A stretch of DNA of 64,000 nucleotides. It comes from CAZSLI01 sp964607705 (GTDB lineage: Bacteria > Actinomycetota > Coriobacteriia > Anaerosomatales > PHET01). Shown here piece by piece: positions 23,654 through 32,169 of the stretch. The notes beneath the pieces were generated by a model. It saw only the letters and a list, made by a program, of their open reading frames with translations. It was not told the origin of the DNA and made no database searches. Position 1 is the first letter of the stretch; every line of letters starts with the position of its first letter. The translations under genes were made by a program, and so were the position numbers. The stretch covers positions 21,789 through 85,788 of the forward strand of contig CAZSLI010000009.1 of NCBI GenBank assembly GCA_964607705.1, in the 5' to 3' direction.

Positions 23654-24793
23654 GTGAACGAGCGCTCAGGCGTGCTCCGCGCCGTCAATCCGGTCCTCAT
23701 CGCTGCCGTGCTGCTACTGGTGGTCTACGGCTCCGTCATGGTGAACTCGGCGGTCTCCGGCATGTCGGCCGGACCTGCGATGTTCAGGCGCCACCTGTTC
23801 GGTCTCGCCGTCGGACTCGTCCCGCTGATCGTCGCCTGGATCTTCGATTACCGGAAGCTGCAGGCGTGGGTGGGTCCGCTCGTGATCCTCGACGCGCTGC
23901 TCATCCTGTCGCCGAGGATCCCGGGCCTCGGCGATGCAGCGAAGGGTGCCACGTCGTGGCTACAGATCGCCGGTATACGCCTCTTCCAGCCGTCAGAGCC
24001 GGCGAAACTCGTCACGATCGTCGTGATGGCCGCCATCATCGCGCGCTACAACGGCAAGATCGAGAAGCCCGCCGACATAGCCAAGATCCTCGGTATCCTC
24101 GCCATCCCGCTCGGTCTCATACTTCTGCAGCCTGACCTCGGGACGGGTCTCGTCTTCGTGGCCATCACCATGGGGATGCTGCTCGTGGGCGGTCTCAAGC
24201 CTCGCTGGTTTCTGGTATTCGCCCTCGTGGGAGTGGTGCTCGTCGGCGGACTTTTCCGGCTCGACACCATGCTCGACCAGGCCACCGGCTCCGACAAGCT
24301 CATCAAGGAGTACCAGCGGGACCGCCTGCTGACGTTCGTCGACCCGAATGCAGACCCGGCAGGGGCGGGCTACAACCTCGCGCAGTCCCGGATCGCCATC
24401 GGATCAGGTGAGCTGTCGGGCAAGGGCCTCGGCTCAGGAACGCAGGGCAATCTGAACTTTCTGCCCGAGCGGCACACAGACTTTATCTTCAGCGTCCTCG
24501 GCGAGGAGCTGGGCTTCGTGGGTGCGCTGGGGTTGTTGGGGCTGTACCTGCTCTTGCTGGTCACATCACTCGAGGTGGCTGCGTCGAGTCGCGATCTATT
24601 CGGCGCGCTGATAGTTGTGGGCATCATGAGCATGTGGACGTTCCAGATCCTCGAGAACATCGGGATGACGATCGGCCTGATGCCCATCACGGGTATTCCG
24701 CTACCATTCATGAGCTTCGGCTCATCGTTCATGGTCACCAACATGATGGCTGTGGGTATGCTGTTGTCCGTGTGGACCCGTCGCTACGCATAG
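23654..24793 (+). CDS. rodA: RodA, SEDS peptidoglycan glycosyltransferase
   Basis: 379-aa polytopic membrane protein (about ten helices) that polymerises lipid II into glycan strands together with PBP2. SEDS motifs include WLQIAGIRLFQPSEPAKL, QPDLGTGLVF, GLGSGTQGNLNFLPERHTDF with the key acidic loop, and the C-terminal GIPLPFMSFG. GTG start 4 nt after mrdA, with GAGGTGATGAC overlapping the mrdA end as ribosome-binding site. RodA rather than FtsW is indicated by the mre/mrdA context. Confidence 0.95.
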   Translation: MNERSGVLRAVNPVLIAAVLLLVVYGSVMVNSAVSGMSAGPAMFRRHLFGLAVGLVPLIVAWIFDYRKLQAWVGPLVILDALLILSPRIPGLGDAAKGATSWLQIAGIRLFQPSEPAKLVTIVVMAAIIARYNGKIEKPADIAKILGILAIPLGLILLQPDLGTGLVFVAITMGMLLVGGLKPRWFLVFALVGVVLVGGLFRLDTMLDQATGSDKLIKEYQRDRLLTFVDPNADPAGAGYNLAQSRIAIGSGELSGKGLGSGTQGNLNFLPERHTDFIFSVLGEELGFVGALGLLGLYLLLLVTSLEVAASSRDLFGALIVVGIMSMWTFQILENIGMTIGLMPITGIPLPFMSFGSSFMVTNMMAVGMLLSVWTRRYA

Positions 24794-24802
24794 GGGGACC
24801 AA

Positions 24803-25813
24803 GTGGCGCTACCTCTCGACCTTCGAGACATGCTCAGTTCCGGAAGCCGGCTCCGTGTCGAACGCGAGAAGCCGGTCCGGATCGCTGTTTTCGTGGACGC
24901 ATCGGCTCCTGACGCGCTCATCGACGCGCTCAAGCGCGAGCTTCATCCCATGACCGGCGCAGCGATGCTCCACATCGAGGCCGTGACCTCCGGCGACGTA
25001 CTCGCGGTGGATTCGACCGCCGACGTGGTCATCGGAGCCGCAGGCGACTCCGACGTGCTCGAGGCATCACTCAGGCGTGCTCGCGAGCAGTTCATCCCGA
25101 CCGTCGTGGTGGGACTCGGAGTATCGCGCGATGCGCTCTCGCGCCGCGTCCAGCACCCGATGCTCGACACGATCGCCGACGACGAGCCGGACGAGGTCAT
25201 CGACGCGCTCGGCCGCTGGCTGTCCGATCGTGTTTCCGCGAAGCGCATCGCCCTCGCCGTCAACTTCCACTTCGTACGTCGGGCGGTCGCCGAGGAAGCC
25301 ATCAAGTCGACCTCGTTCCAGAACGGTGTCGTCGGTGCCGTCGCGTTCATCCCGGGCGCCGACCTGCCGATCATGACCGCCAACCAGGCCAAGATGGTCA
25401 TGCAGATAGCCGCTGCTTACGGTGAGCCTCTTGGCGCCGAGCGCATCAAAGAGCTCGCAGCCGTCGTGGGTGGGGCGCTGGTCTTTCGTACGGTGGCGCG
25501 CCAGTTCGTCGGGCTCATCCCGGGCTTCGGCTGGGCGATCAAGGCGAGCATCGGCTACTCAGGCACGCTGGCCGTGGGCTACGCCGCACTCGAGTACTTC
25601 GAGGCCGGAGGAGACGTTTCCGGCCTGTCGGAGCGCATTCGCCAGGCGCGCGAGAACGCGCTCGAGGCGGCCCGTCGCCGGCGGCGCGGGGAGCCGATCC
25701 CCGCGAACGTCACACCGGTGGACGACGCCACGCCGGTTCCTGTCGCAGAGCAGGCGTTGCCCGAGGCGAACCTCGGCTTCATGGCCCCGTCGACGGGAAC
25801 CCAGGAGCTGTGA
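24803..25813 (+). CDS. DUF697 (YcjF-like) membrane-associated protein
   Basis: 336 aa. Residues 1-160 are a Rossmann-like or P-loop-remnant region without a Walker A motif (KPVRIAVFVDASAPDALID, TADVVIGAAGDSD, FIPTVVVGLG). Residues about 165-280 match the DUF697 pattern: GVVGAVAFIPGADLPIMTAN, KELAAVVGGALVFRTVARQF and GFGWAIKASIGYSGTLAVGY, hydrophobic segments that may enter the membrane. The tail is basic, then Pro/Thr-rich. In other DUF697 proteins a GTPase domain is attached, which is degenerate here. GTG start 10 nt after rodA with GGGGGA; overlaps the next gene by GTGA. Function unknown; context suggests a link to the envelope. Confidence 0.72.
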   Translation: MALPLDLRDMLSSGSRLRVEREKPVRIAVFVDASAPDALIDALKRELHPMTGAAMLHIEAVTSGDVLAVDSTADVVIGAAGDSDVLEASLRRAREQFIPTVVVGLGVSRDALSRRVQHPMLDTIADDEPDEVIDALGRWLSDRVSAKRIALAVNFHFVRRAVAEEAIKSTSFQNGVVGAVAFIPGADLPIMTANQAKMVMQIAAAYGEPLGAERIKELAAVVGGALVFRTVARQFVGLIPGFGWAIKASIGYSGTLAVGYAALEYFEAGGDVSGLSERIRQARENALEAARRRRRGEPIPANVTPVDDATPVPVAEQALPEANLGFMAPSTGTQEL

Positions 25814-27672
25814 CGAGCGATTCGCTGTGGGACCGCATCGAGCCATTGCTCGCGCGTGTTGAGAGGCCGACTCGCTACATAGACCGTGAATGGGGCGCGT
25901 GTCATGACCCTGACGCGGACTATCGCGCCGTCCTTCTCTACCCCGACGCCTATGAGGTAGGGCAGGCCAACCAGGCCATCGGCGTCCTCTACGCGGCCCT
26001 CAACTCGATCGATGGCGTAGCGGCCGAGCGGGCGTACGTGCCGTGGATCGACCTGGCCGACCTGATGCGGGCAGAGGGCATCCCCCTGTTCAGTCTCGAG
26101 TCCTGCGCGCCGATCCGCAGCTTCGACCTCTTCGGCATCACGCTGCCGTACGAGTTGACCTACACCAACGTGCTCGAGGCCCTCGACCTCGCCGGCATTC
26201 CGTTTCGCTCAGCCGACAGGACCGCCGAGGACCCGCTTGTGATCGGTGGCGGCCCATGCGTCTTCAACCCGGAGCCGGTCGCGCCGTTCTTTGACGCGAT
26301 CCTCATCGGAGAAGGGGAGCAGGCTGCCGGAGAGATCGTTGCGGCGCATCGCAACGCGCGAGCGCAAGGCCTTGATCGCGCGGCGACGCTGGAGGCGCTG
26401 GCGCAGGTACCCGGCGTGTACGTGCCTTCGCTCTACGAGCCGGTGGTGATCGACGGCAGGCTTGAGGAGACCAAGTCGCTAGCCAGCGCACCGGCCGTGG
26501 TGGAGAAGCGGGTCGTGGCATCCCTGTCCGACTATGCTGCGCCCACCTGCCCGGTCGTGCCGTTCATGGATGTCGTGCACGACCGCATGACCGTCGAGGT
26601 CTTGCGCGGCTGCACGCGCGGCTGCCGCTTCTGCCAGGCCGGCATGGTGTATCGACCGGTCAGGGAGCGCGCGCCCGACGAGATCGTCGCAGCCACGATG
26701 TCGGGCCTCGCGTGCACCGGCTATGACGAGGTCTCGCTCACGTCGCTTTCGACCGCCGACCACTCGCTTCTGGAAGAGGTGCTTCGCCGGCTCTCGCGCC
26801 GCCTCGCCGGGACCGGCGTCTCGGTGTCGCTGCCATCCCTGCGGGTGGATGCCTTCTCGGTGGACATGGCGCGCATGATCGGCAGCGGCAAGAAGAGCGG
26901 GCTGACGTTCGCACCGGAGGCCGGTACGCAACGCATGCGTGACGTCATCAACAAGAACGTCACCGAGGAGGACCTGCTCGACACCGTGCGCAGCGCCTTC
27001 GAGGCGGGTTGGCGTCGGGTCAAGCTGTATTTCATGATCGGGCTACCCACGGAGACCGACGAGGACATCCAGGGCATCAGCCGGCTGGTGTACCAAGTAC
27101 TCACTACGGCCAAGGAGGCCACTCCTCCGCAGCAGCGTGGGAGCGTTCGCATCGGCGTCAGCGTGTCGACCTTCGTGCCCAAAGCGCAGACGCCCTTCCA
27201 GTGGGAGCCGCAGGTCACCCTTGAGGAAGTCCGACGCCGGCAGTCCGTTCTGCGGGAGCGTATGCCGCGCAAGGGCGTCGACCTGTCCTGGCACGACGCT
27301 GACGTGTCGTTCCTCGAGGGCGTCATCGCTCGAGGAGGGCGCGAAGTAGCCGACGTGCTCGAGGCCGCCTGGCGCTCCGGTTCGCGGTTTGACGCGTGGA
27401 CCGAGCAGTTCTCGCTAGAGCGCTGGCTAGCGTCGTTCGAGTCGGTAGGCGTCGATCCCTCGGCGATCGCAAATCGCCAGCGCGACGAGGACGAGGCGCT
27501 TCCCTGGGACCACCTCTCGGCCGGCGTCTCGCGCACTTACCTGCTCCGCGAACGCAGGCGCGCACTCGAAGAGAAGACGACGCCGGACTGCAGTTTCGTT
27601 GGTTGCACCGGTTGCGACGTCTGTGACGACCTCGACGTGGCTGTCGTCATCGCCGGCGGTGAGCGCCGATGA
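25810..27672 (+). CDS. TIGR03960-type radical SAM protein with B12-binding-like domain
   Basis: 620 aa. N-terminal region (residues 1-220) resembles a cobalamin-binding-like domain (AVLLYPDAYEVGQANQAIGV, DPLVIGGGPCVFNPEPVAPF, ILIGEGEQA). The radical SAM core carries the [4Fe-4S] ligands C268, C272, C275 in RGCTRGCRFCQAG, then TFAPEAGTQRMRDVINKNV and YFMIGLPTETDEDIQG. The C-terminus ends with a cysteine cluster (DCSFVGCTGCDVCDD, about 597-611) that could bind another cluster. The family is widespread, always paired with the DUF2344 protein that follows here by ATGA overlap, and usually lies upstream of rng and L21/L27, as here. Reaction unknown; RNA or ribosome modification is a guess from context. 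Confidence 0.88.
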   Translation: MTSDSLWDRIEPLLARVERPTRYIDREWGACHDPDADYRAVLLYPDAYEVGQANQAIGVLYAALNSIDGVAAERAYVPWIDLADLMRAEGIPLFSLESCAPIRSFDLFGITLPYELTYTNVLEALDLAGIPFRSADRTAEDPLVIGGGPCVFNPEPVAPFFDAILIGEGEQAAGEIVAAHRNARAQGLDRAATLEALAQVPGVYVPSLYEPVVIDGRLEETKSLASAPAVVEKRVVASLSDYAAPTCPVVPFMDVVHDRMTVEVLRGCTRGCRFCQAGMVYRPVRERAPDEIVAATMSGLACTGYDEVSLTSLSTADHSLLEEVLRRLSRRLAGTGVSVSLPSLRVDAFSVDMARMIGSGKKSGLTFAPEAGTQRMRDVINKNVTEEDLLDTVRSAFEAGWRRVKLYFMIGLPTETDEDIQGISRLVYQVLTTAKEATPPQQRGSVRIGVSVSTFVPKAQTPFQWEPQVTLEEVRRRQSVLRERMPRKGVDLSWHDADVSFLEGVIARGGREVADVLEAAWRSGSRFDAWTEQFSLERWLASFESVGVDPSAIANRQRDEDEALPWDHLSAGVSRTYLLRERRRALEEKTTPDCSFVGCTGCDVCDDLDVAVVIAGGERR

Positions 27673-28361
27673 CGGCGGGCGAGTTCCGTTTGCGGATCTG
27701 TTTCGCCAAGTCAGGACGGCTGAGGTGGCTTTCGCATCTTGAGATCGTCCACGCCCTCGAGCGACTGTTCCGCCGCTCAGGCCTGCCGTACGCCGTGACC
27801 CAGGGCTTCAGCCCACACATGAAAGTCGCATTCGGCCCCGCTCTTCCGGTAGGCACGGCGGGCGAGAGGGAGTACGCTGACGTCTGGCTCACGAGTTATG
27901 TCGCCGCGACGGATGCCCTCGAGAAGTTACAGAGTGCGGCCCCGGTGGACCTCAGGCCGTTCGAGGCACGCTACGTGAGCGAGAAGGCACCGTCGCTCAC
28001 CGCGGCGTTGACCATAGCCCTGTACAGGATCGATGTGACGGAAAGGGAGATCGAACCGACCGCAGTGCACGCGGCGCTTGAGCGCACGCTCGGGCGCGGT
28101 GAGCTCGAAGTGGAACAGAAGGGCAAGACGAAGGTTTTCGACTTGACGCGCAGCGTCCCGAAAGACGTGCGTGTCGAGGAGGCGGAGGATGGAGTAGCGC
28201 TCGAGCTCCCGATCCGCATGGGATCCCACGGGTCCCTTCGCCCAGAAGTTCTTCTCCGGGCCGCCCTCGCCGAGGACGGCATCCAAGTGTCCGCCGTGCG
28301 CACGACGCGGCTCGACCTGCTCGTCGAAGACGAAGAGGGGGTCTGGTCGCGTCCCGTGTAA
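27669..28361 (+). CDS. TIGR03936/DUF2344 radical SAM-associated protein
   Basis: 230 aa, recognised by the N-terminal signature RLRICFAKSGRLRWLSHLEI, then ALERLFRRSGLPYAVTQGFS and HMKVAFGPALPVGTAG. This family is the obligate partner of TIGR03960 radical SAM proteins and is fused to them in some bacteria. The ATGA overlap here implies coupled production and probably a complex. The C-terminal half resembles an RNA-binding or ferredoxin-like fold, but I cannot assign it. No known biochemical activity. Confidence 0.85.
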   Translation: MTAGEFRLRICFAKSGRLRWLSHLEIVHALERLFRRSGLPYAVTQGFSPHMKVAFGPALPVGTAGEREYADVWLTSYVAATDALEKLQSAAPVDLRPFEARYVSEKAPSLTAALTIALYRIDVTEREIEPTAVHAALERTLGRGELEVEQKGKTKVFDLTRSVPKDVRVEEAEDGVALELPIRMGSHGSLRPEVLLRAALAEDGIQVSAVRTTRLDLLVEDEEGVWSRPV

Positions 28362-28371
28362 CGGAGGGACC

Positions 28372-29865
28372 ATGGCCGATCCGGCCCGCGAGATGCTCAT
28401 CTCGCATGATGCGAACGAGACACGGGTCGCCTTGCTCGAAGAAGGCGAGCTCGTAGAGCTCTACATCGAACGTCCTAAACGCAGCGTCGTCGGAAACGTC
28501 TACTGGGGCAAGGTCTCGGACGTTCTTCCCGGCATGCAGGCGTCGTTCGTCGATATCGGACTTGAGAAGAACGCCTTCCTCTACGTCGACGAGGTCGTGA
28601 ATCCCGAGGGCATCGAGGCGCCGCGCCGCGAGATATCGCAGCTGCTCAAGCCCGGGCAACAAGTCATGGTGCAGGTGGTCAAGGACCCCATGGGCACCAA
28701 GGGCGCCCGCGTCACCACCGAGATCTCGTTGCCGGGGCGCTTCCTCGTCCTCATGCCCTTCTCGGAATTCGTCGGGGTCTCGCGCAAGTTGCCTGATGAG
28801 GAGCGAGACCGGCTCCACGAGATCGTCGAGAGGCACGTGCCGCCCAAGATGGGCGTGATCGTCCGAACCGTGGCGCAGGGCGTCTCGGAGCGCGACCTGG
28901 TGAGTGACCTCGAGTTCCTGTTGCGGCTCTGGAAGCGGGTCCACCACCTGTCGAGCGAGGCCCTGGCCCCCGAAGTCCTCTACACGGAGATGGACCTCGC
29001 GCTGCGCTTCGTGCGCGACGTCTTCTCGGACGAGTTCCGTCGTCTGACCGTCGACGACAAGCCCACCTACGACAAGATCGTCTCGTTCCTCAAGAAGACG
29101 TCGCCCAACCTGGTGCGCCGCGTGCAGTTCTACAAAGACCGTACGGCGCTCTTCGAGGCATATCGCCTGCAAGACACGATCGACTCGGCGCTCCGGCGCA
29201 TGGTGCCGCTGCCGAGCGGCGGCTACCTCACGATCGACAAGACCGAAGCGCTGACGGCCATCGACGTGAACACGGGCAAGTTCGTCGGGCGCAAGAACCT
29301 CGAAGAGACGATCCTGCGCACCAACCTCGAGGCCGCCGAGGAGGTCGTGCGGCAGCTTCGCCTGCGCGACATCGGCGGCATCATCATCGTCGACTTCATC
29401 GACATGGAGGAGGCAACGAGCAAGCAGATGCTCTCGGGGCAGCTGCAGGCCGCCCTCGACCGCGACCGCACGAAGACGCGCATGAGCGATATCAGCCGCC
29501 TCGGCCTCGTCGAGATCACCCGCAAGAACGTCACCGACGGGCTCTACGGAGTGCTTACCGAGCCGTGTCCCAACTGCGGCGGGGAAGGGCGGGTCGTCTC
29601 GCGCCAGACCCGAAGGATCGCTGTGGAGCGTCGCATGCGTGAGATACTTCGCAACGGCAAGAGCGATGCGTACCTGTTCGGTCTGAACCCGGACACGTTC
29701 AGGCTCATCACCGAGCCGGGGCTCAACGTCGCCGCATCGCTGCGAGCCGAGACCGGCCGACAGGTCACGATCGTCCCCGACGAGGACGCGGGCCCCACGG
29801 AGGCGCGTGTGCTGATCGAAGGACGGACCGGGCTGTTCGGCAAGAGGTCGCCGTTCGGGAGATAG
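28372..29865 (+). CDS. rng: Ribonuclease E/G family endoribonuclease
   Basis: 497 aa, RNase G length (no RNase E scaffold tail). S1 RNA-binding domain at about 35-120 (GNVYWGKVSDVLPGMQASFVD split around KNAFLYVDEV), 5'-sensor/RNase H-like part, then the catalytic aspartates D298 (ALTAIDVNTGKFVG) and D341 (IIIVDFIDME), and the zinc-link cysteines in EPCPNCGGEG. It cleaves single-stranded A/U-rich RNA, matures 5S/16S rRNA and starts mRNA decay in the cytosol. ATG start with GGAGG upstream. It lies between the TIGR03936 gene and the rplU promoter. Confidence 0.95.
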   Translation: MADPAREMLISHDANETRVALLEEGELVELYIERPKRSVVGNVYWGKVSDVLPGMQASFVDIGLEKNAFLYVDEVVNPEGIEAPRREISQLLKPGQQVMVQVVKDPMGTKGARVTTEISLPGRFLVLMPFSEFVGVSRKLPDEERDRLHEIVERHVPPKMGVIVRTVAQGVSERDLVSDLEFLLRLWKRVHHLSSEALAPEVLYTEMDLALRFVRDVFSDEFRRLTVDDKPTYDKIVSFLKKTSPNLVRRVQFYKDRTALFEAYRLQDTIDSALRRMVPLPSGGYLTIDKTEALTAIDVNTGKFVGRKNLEETILRTNLEAAEEVVRQLRLRDIGGIIIVDFIDMEEATSKQMLSGQLQAALDRDRTKTRMSDISRLGLVEITRKNVTDGLYGVLTEPCPNCGGEGRVVSRQTRRIAVERRMREILRNGKSDAYLFGLNPDTFRLITEPGLNVAASLRAETGRQVTIVPDEDAGPTEARVLIEGRTGLFGKRSPFGR

Positions 29866-29919
29866 CGGGAGCCGAATGTGGGTAGATACGCCCGGCTCCG
29901 TGTTACCATACGCAGGTCG

Positions 29920-29948
29920 TTGACGGTGCATCGCGAGGCTGTTAGCAT
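29920..29948 (+). promoter_or_regulatory. Promoter of rplU-rpmA
   Basis: TTGACG (29920-29925), 17-nt spacer, TAGCAT (29943-29948). The -35 matches consensus in five of six positions and the spacing is ideal. The leader would be about 30 nt and contains GAAAGG before the rplU ATG. Confidence 0.6.
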
Positions 29949-29984
29949 ATCTCCTCGCGCAATCAAGCGATTGAAAGGTTTCCG

Positions 29985-30398
29985 ATGTACGCAGTCGTTG
30001 CTACCGGTGGGAAGCAGTTGAAGGTCGCCGCAGGCGACGTCGTCGAGGTAGAGAAGCTCGACGCCGCTCCTGGTGAGACGGTCAACTTCAACGTGATCTT
30101 CCTGGCCGACGAGGGTCAGATCACGGTCGATGCCGACGCACTCGCGTCCGCTTCAGTGACCGGTGAAGTGGTCGAGCACTTCAAGGGCGAGAAGGCAGTC
30201 ATCTTCAAGTTCAAGAAGCGCAAGGGTTACAAGCGTCTCAAGGGTCACCGGCAGAACCTGACGCGCGTCCGTATCACGGACGTCGTTGCTGCCGAGGCGC
30301 CGAAGAAGAAGGCCGCTCCGCGCAAGAAGGCTGCGGAGAAGGTCGAGGAGCCGGTCGAGGCGCCCGTTGAGGCGACCGAAGCCGCCGAGAACGAGTAG
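29985..30398 (+). CDS. rplU: 50S ribosomal protein L21 with C-terminal extension
   Basis: 137 aa; residues 1-103 are canonical L21 (MYAVVATGGKQLKVAAGDVV, KRKGYKRLKGHRQNLTRVRI). The remaining roughly 34 residues form a Lys/Ala then Glu/Pro/Val-rich low-complexity tail (APKKKAAPRKKAAEKVEEP) not found in the short versions. L21 binds 23S rRNA in the large subunit; the tail would be exposed or would contact RNA. ATG start behind GAAAGG. It forms an operon with rpmA 14 nt downstream. Confidence 0.97.
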   Translation: MYAVVATGGKQLKVAAGDVVEVEKLDAAPGETVNFNVIFLADEGQITVDADALASASVTGEVVEHFKGEKAVIFKFKKRKGYKRLKGHRQNLTRVRITDVVAAEAPKKKAAPRKKAAEKVEEPVEAPVEATEAAENE

Positions 30399-30412
30399 GG
30401 CAGGGATCCTCA

Positions 30413-30667
30413 ATGGCTCATAAGAAAGGTCTCGGCTCCACCAAGAACGGTCGCGATTCCAAGGCCAAGCGCCTGGGCGTCAAGCGTTTCGCGGGCGAGA
30501 AGGTGAACGCCGGTACGATCATCGTCCGCCAGCGTGGGACTCACTTCCACCCCGGCGACAACGTCGGCCGTGGCGGCGACGACACGCTGTTCGCGATGGT
30601 GCCCGGCACCGTCGAGTTCACGCGTGGCCTGAAGCGCAAGGTACACATTCGACCGTTCGAGGCCTAA
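30413..30667 (+). CDS. rpmA: 50S ribosomal protein L27
   Basis: 84 aa, standard length. The N-terminus MAHKKGLGSTKNGRDS is the mature form that reaches the peptidyl-transferase centre. It lacks the short N-terminal extension that is proteolytically removed in Firmicutes such as Staphylococcus, so no Prp protease is required. Other family features: GTHFHPGDNVGRGGDDTLFA. Followed by a strong terminator before obgE. Confidence 0.98.
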   Translation: MAHKKGLGSTKNGRDSKAKRLGVKRFAGEKVNAGTIIVRQRGTHFHPGDNVGRGGDDTLFAMVPGTVEFTRGLKRKVHIRPFEA

Positions 30668-30695
30668 GGCCCGATCGAGCGATAGCGACTTGAGC

Positions 30696-30728
30696 GAGCC
30701 CTCCGCCGACAAACCCGGCGGGGGGCTC
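30696..30728 (+). terminator. Terminator of rplU-rpmA
   Basis: Thirteen-bp stem with one G.U pair (arms 30696-30708 and 30716-30728), loop ACAAACC, then TTCGCAT; 28 nt after the rpmA stop. Confidence 0.75.
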
Positions 30729-30804
30729 TTCGCATATCATGACCGCAGGTGGCGCATCCTTTCGCAGGGGCGCGGCCACGACCGGTCGAAGGAGGTGAGC
30801 GTGG

Positions 30805-32169
30805 ATGTTCATCGATGAGGTCAAGATCAACGTCAAGGGTGGCGACGGCGGTGCAGGATGCATGTCGTTCCGCCGCGAGGCGCACGTGCCCAAGGGCGGA
30901 CCCGACGGCGGCGACGGTGGACGGGGCGGCGACGTGCTGCTCGAGGCAGACCCTGCCCTGTCCTCGCTGATCGACTACCGGTTCAAGCGGCACTTCAAGG
31001 CGCCCAAGGGCGTCCACGGCAAGGGTGCCATCCGTCACGGCGCGCGGGGCTCCAATCTCGTTCTCAAGGTCCCGCTCGGAACCGTCGTTCGTGACTCGGA
31101 GACGGGTGCATTCCTCGGCGATCTGACGCACGCGGGGCAGCGGCTCGTCGTGGCCGAGGGCGGGTATGGCGGCCGGGGCAACCCCCACTTCGTGACGCCG
31201 ACGCGTCGGGCCCCGTCATTCGCTGAGCTCGGGGAGCCGGCCCAGGAGCGCTGGATCGACCTCGAGATGAAACTCCTCGCCGACGCGGCGCTCGTCGGCA
31301 TGCCGAGTGTGGGCAAGTCGTCGCTCATCGCACGGATGTCCGCAGCGCGTCCCAAGATCGCCGACTACCCGTTCACGACGCTGGCCCCGAACCTCGGCGT
31401 CGTGAAGGCGGGCGAGCGCAGCTTCGTCGTGGCCGACGTCCCGGGGCTCATCGAGGGTGCGAGCGAGGGCAAGGGACTCGGGCACGAATTCCTGCGCCAC
31501 ATCGAGCGCAGCGCGCTCATCATCCACGTGGTCGACCTCACTGGCAGCTACGAGCAGCGCGACGCCATCGAGGACTTCGACATCATCAACCGCGAGCTGG
31601 CGCTTCATGCCCAAGAACTCGCTCAACGCCCCATGGTCGTCGTGGGTAACAAGGCCGACGTCATCGGCGTCGAAGAGGCCGATGCGCGCCTGCGCGAGCG
31701 TGCCGAGGAAGCTGGCTATCCGTACTTCGCCGTCTCGGCCGTTACGGGCGAGGGCGTGGACGCGATGATCCGGTCCGTGGCCCAGCGTGTCTTCGAGCTG
31801 CGCAGCGCAGCGGCACAGGACACGACCTCGTTCGAGCAGGTCTGGACGCACGACCGCCGACGGATGCGTGAGTACAGCGTGAAGAACCTGGGCGGCGGCG
31901 TCTTCCAGGTCGAGGGCCGTGGCATCGAGCGCATGGTCATCCAGACCGAGTGGGAGAACGAAGAGGCAGTCGCCTTCCTGCAGAAACGCCTAGTCAAGGC
32001 TGGTGTGGAGAGCGCGCTCATCGACGCGGGCGCGCGCGACGGCGACGAGATCCGCATCCTCGGCAGAAGTTTCGAGTTCGACGTGGGGCTGATCGAGGAC
32101 GACGAGGTCGAGTACCTTGAAGAGGAACTCGAAGATGATGATGTCGTCGAGGGAGACAGCGAAGAATGA
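30805..32169 (+). CDS. obgE: GTPase Obg/CgtA
   Basis: 454-aa GTPase needed for large ribosomal subunit assembly and stress control. Glycine-rich Obg fold (residues 1-158: KINVKGGDGGAGCMSFRREA, PDGGDGGRGGDV), G domain with Walker A GMPSVGKSSL (about 169-178), switch FTTLAPNLG, DVPGLIEGA and NKAD, and the C-terminal OCT domain (about 340-430) found in Gram-positive Obg proteins. Acidic C-terminal tail. ATG start with AAGGAGGTGAGC upstream. Overlaps proB by ATGA, starting a long operon that runs at least to the EamA gene. Confidence 0.97.
   Translation: MFIDEVKINVKGGDGGAGCMSFRREAHVPKGGPDGGDGGRGGDVLLEADPALSSLIDYRFKRHFKAPKGVHGKGAIRHGARGSNLVLKVPLGTVVRDSETGAFLGDLTHAGQRLVVAEGGYGGRGNPHFVTPTRRAPSFAELGEPAQERWIDLEMKLLADAALVGMPSVGKSSLIARMSAARPKIADYPFTTLAPNLGVVKAGERSFVVADVPGLIEGASEGKGLGHEFLRHIERSALIIHVVDLTGSYEQRDAIEDFDIINRELALHAQELAQRPMVVVGNKADVIGVEEADARLRERAEEAGYPYFAVSAVTGEGVDAMIRSVAQRVFELRSAAAQDTTSFEQVWTHDRRRMREYSVKNLGGGVFQVEGRGIERMVIQTEWENEEAVAFLQKRLVKAGVESALIDAGARDGDEIRILGRSFEFDVGLIEDDEVEYLEEELEDDDVVEGDSEE

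Noticed and set aside
27997..29931. Minus-strand open frame of 644 codons opposite rng
   Set aside because: Antisense of a conserved RNase G gene, runs through the promoter region, no start signals.
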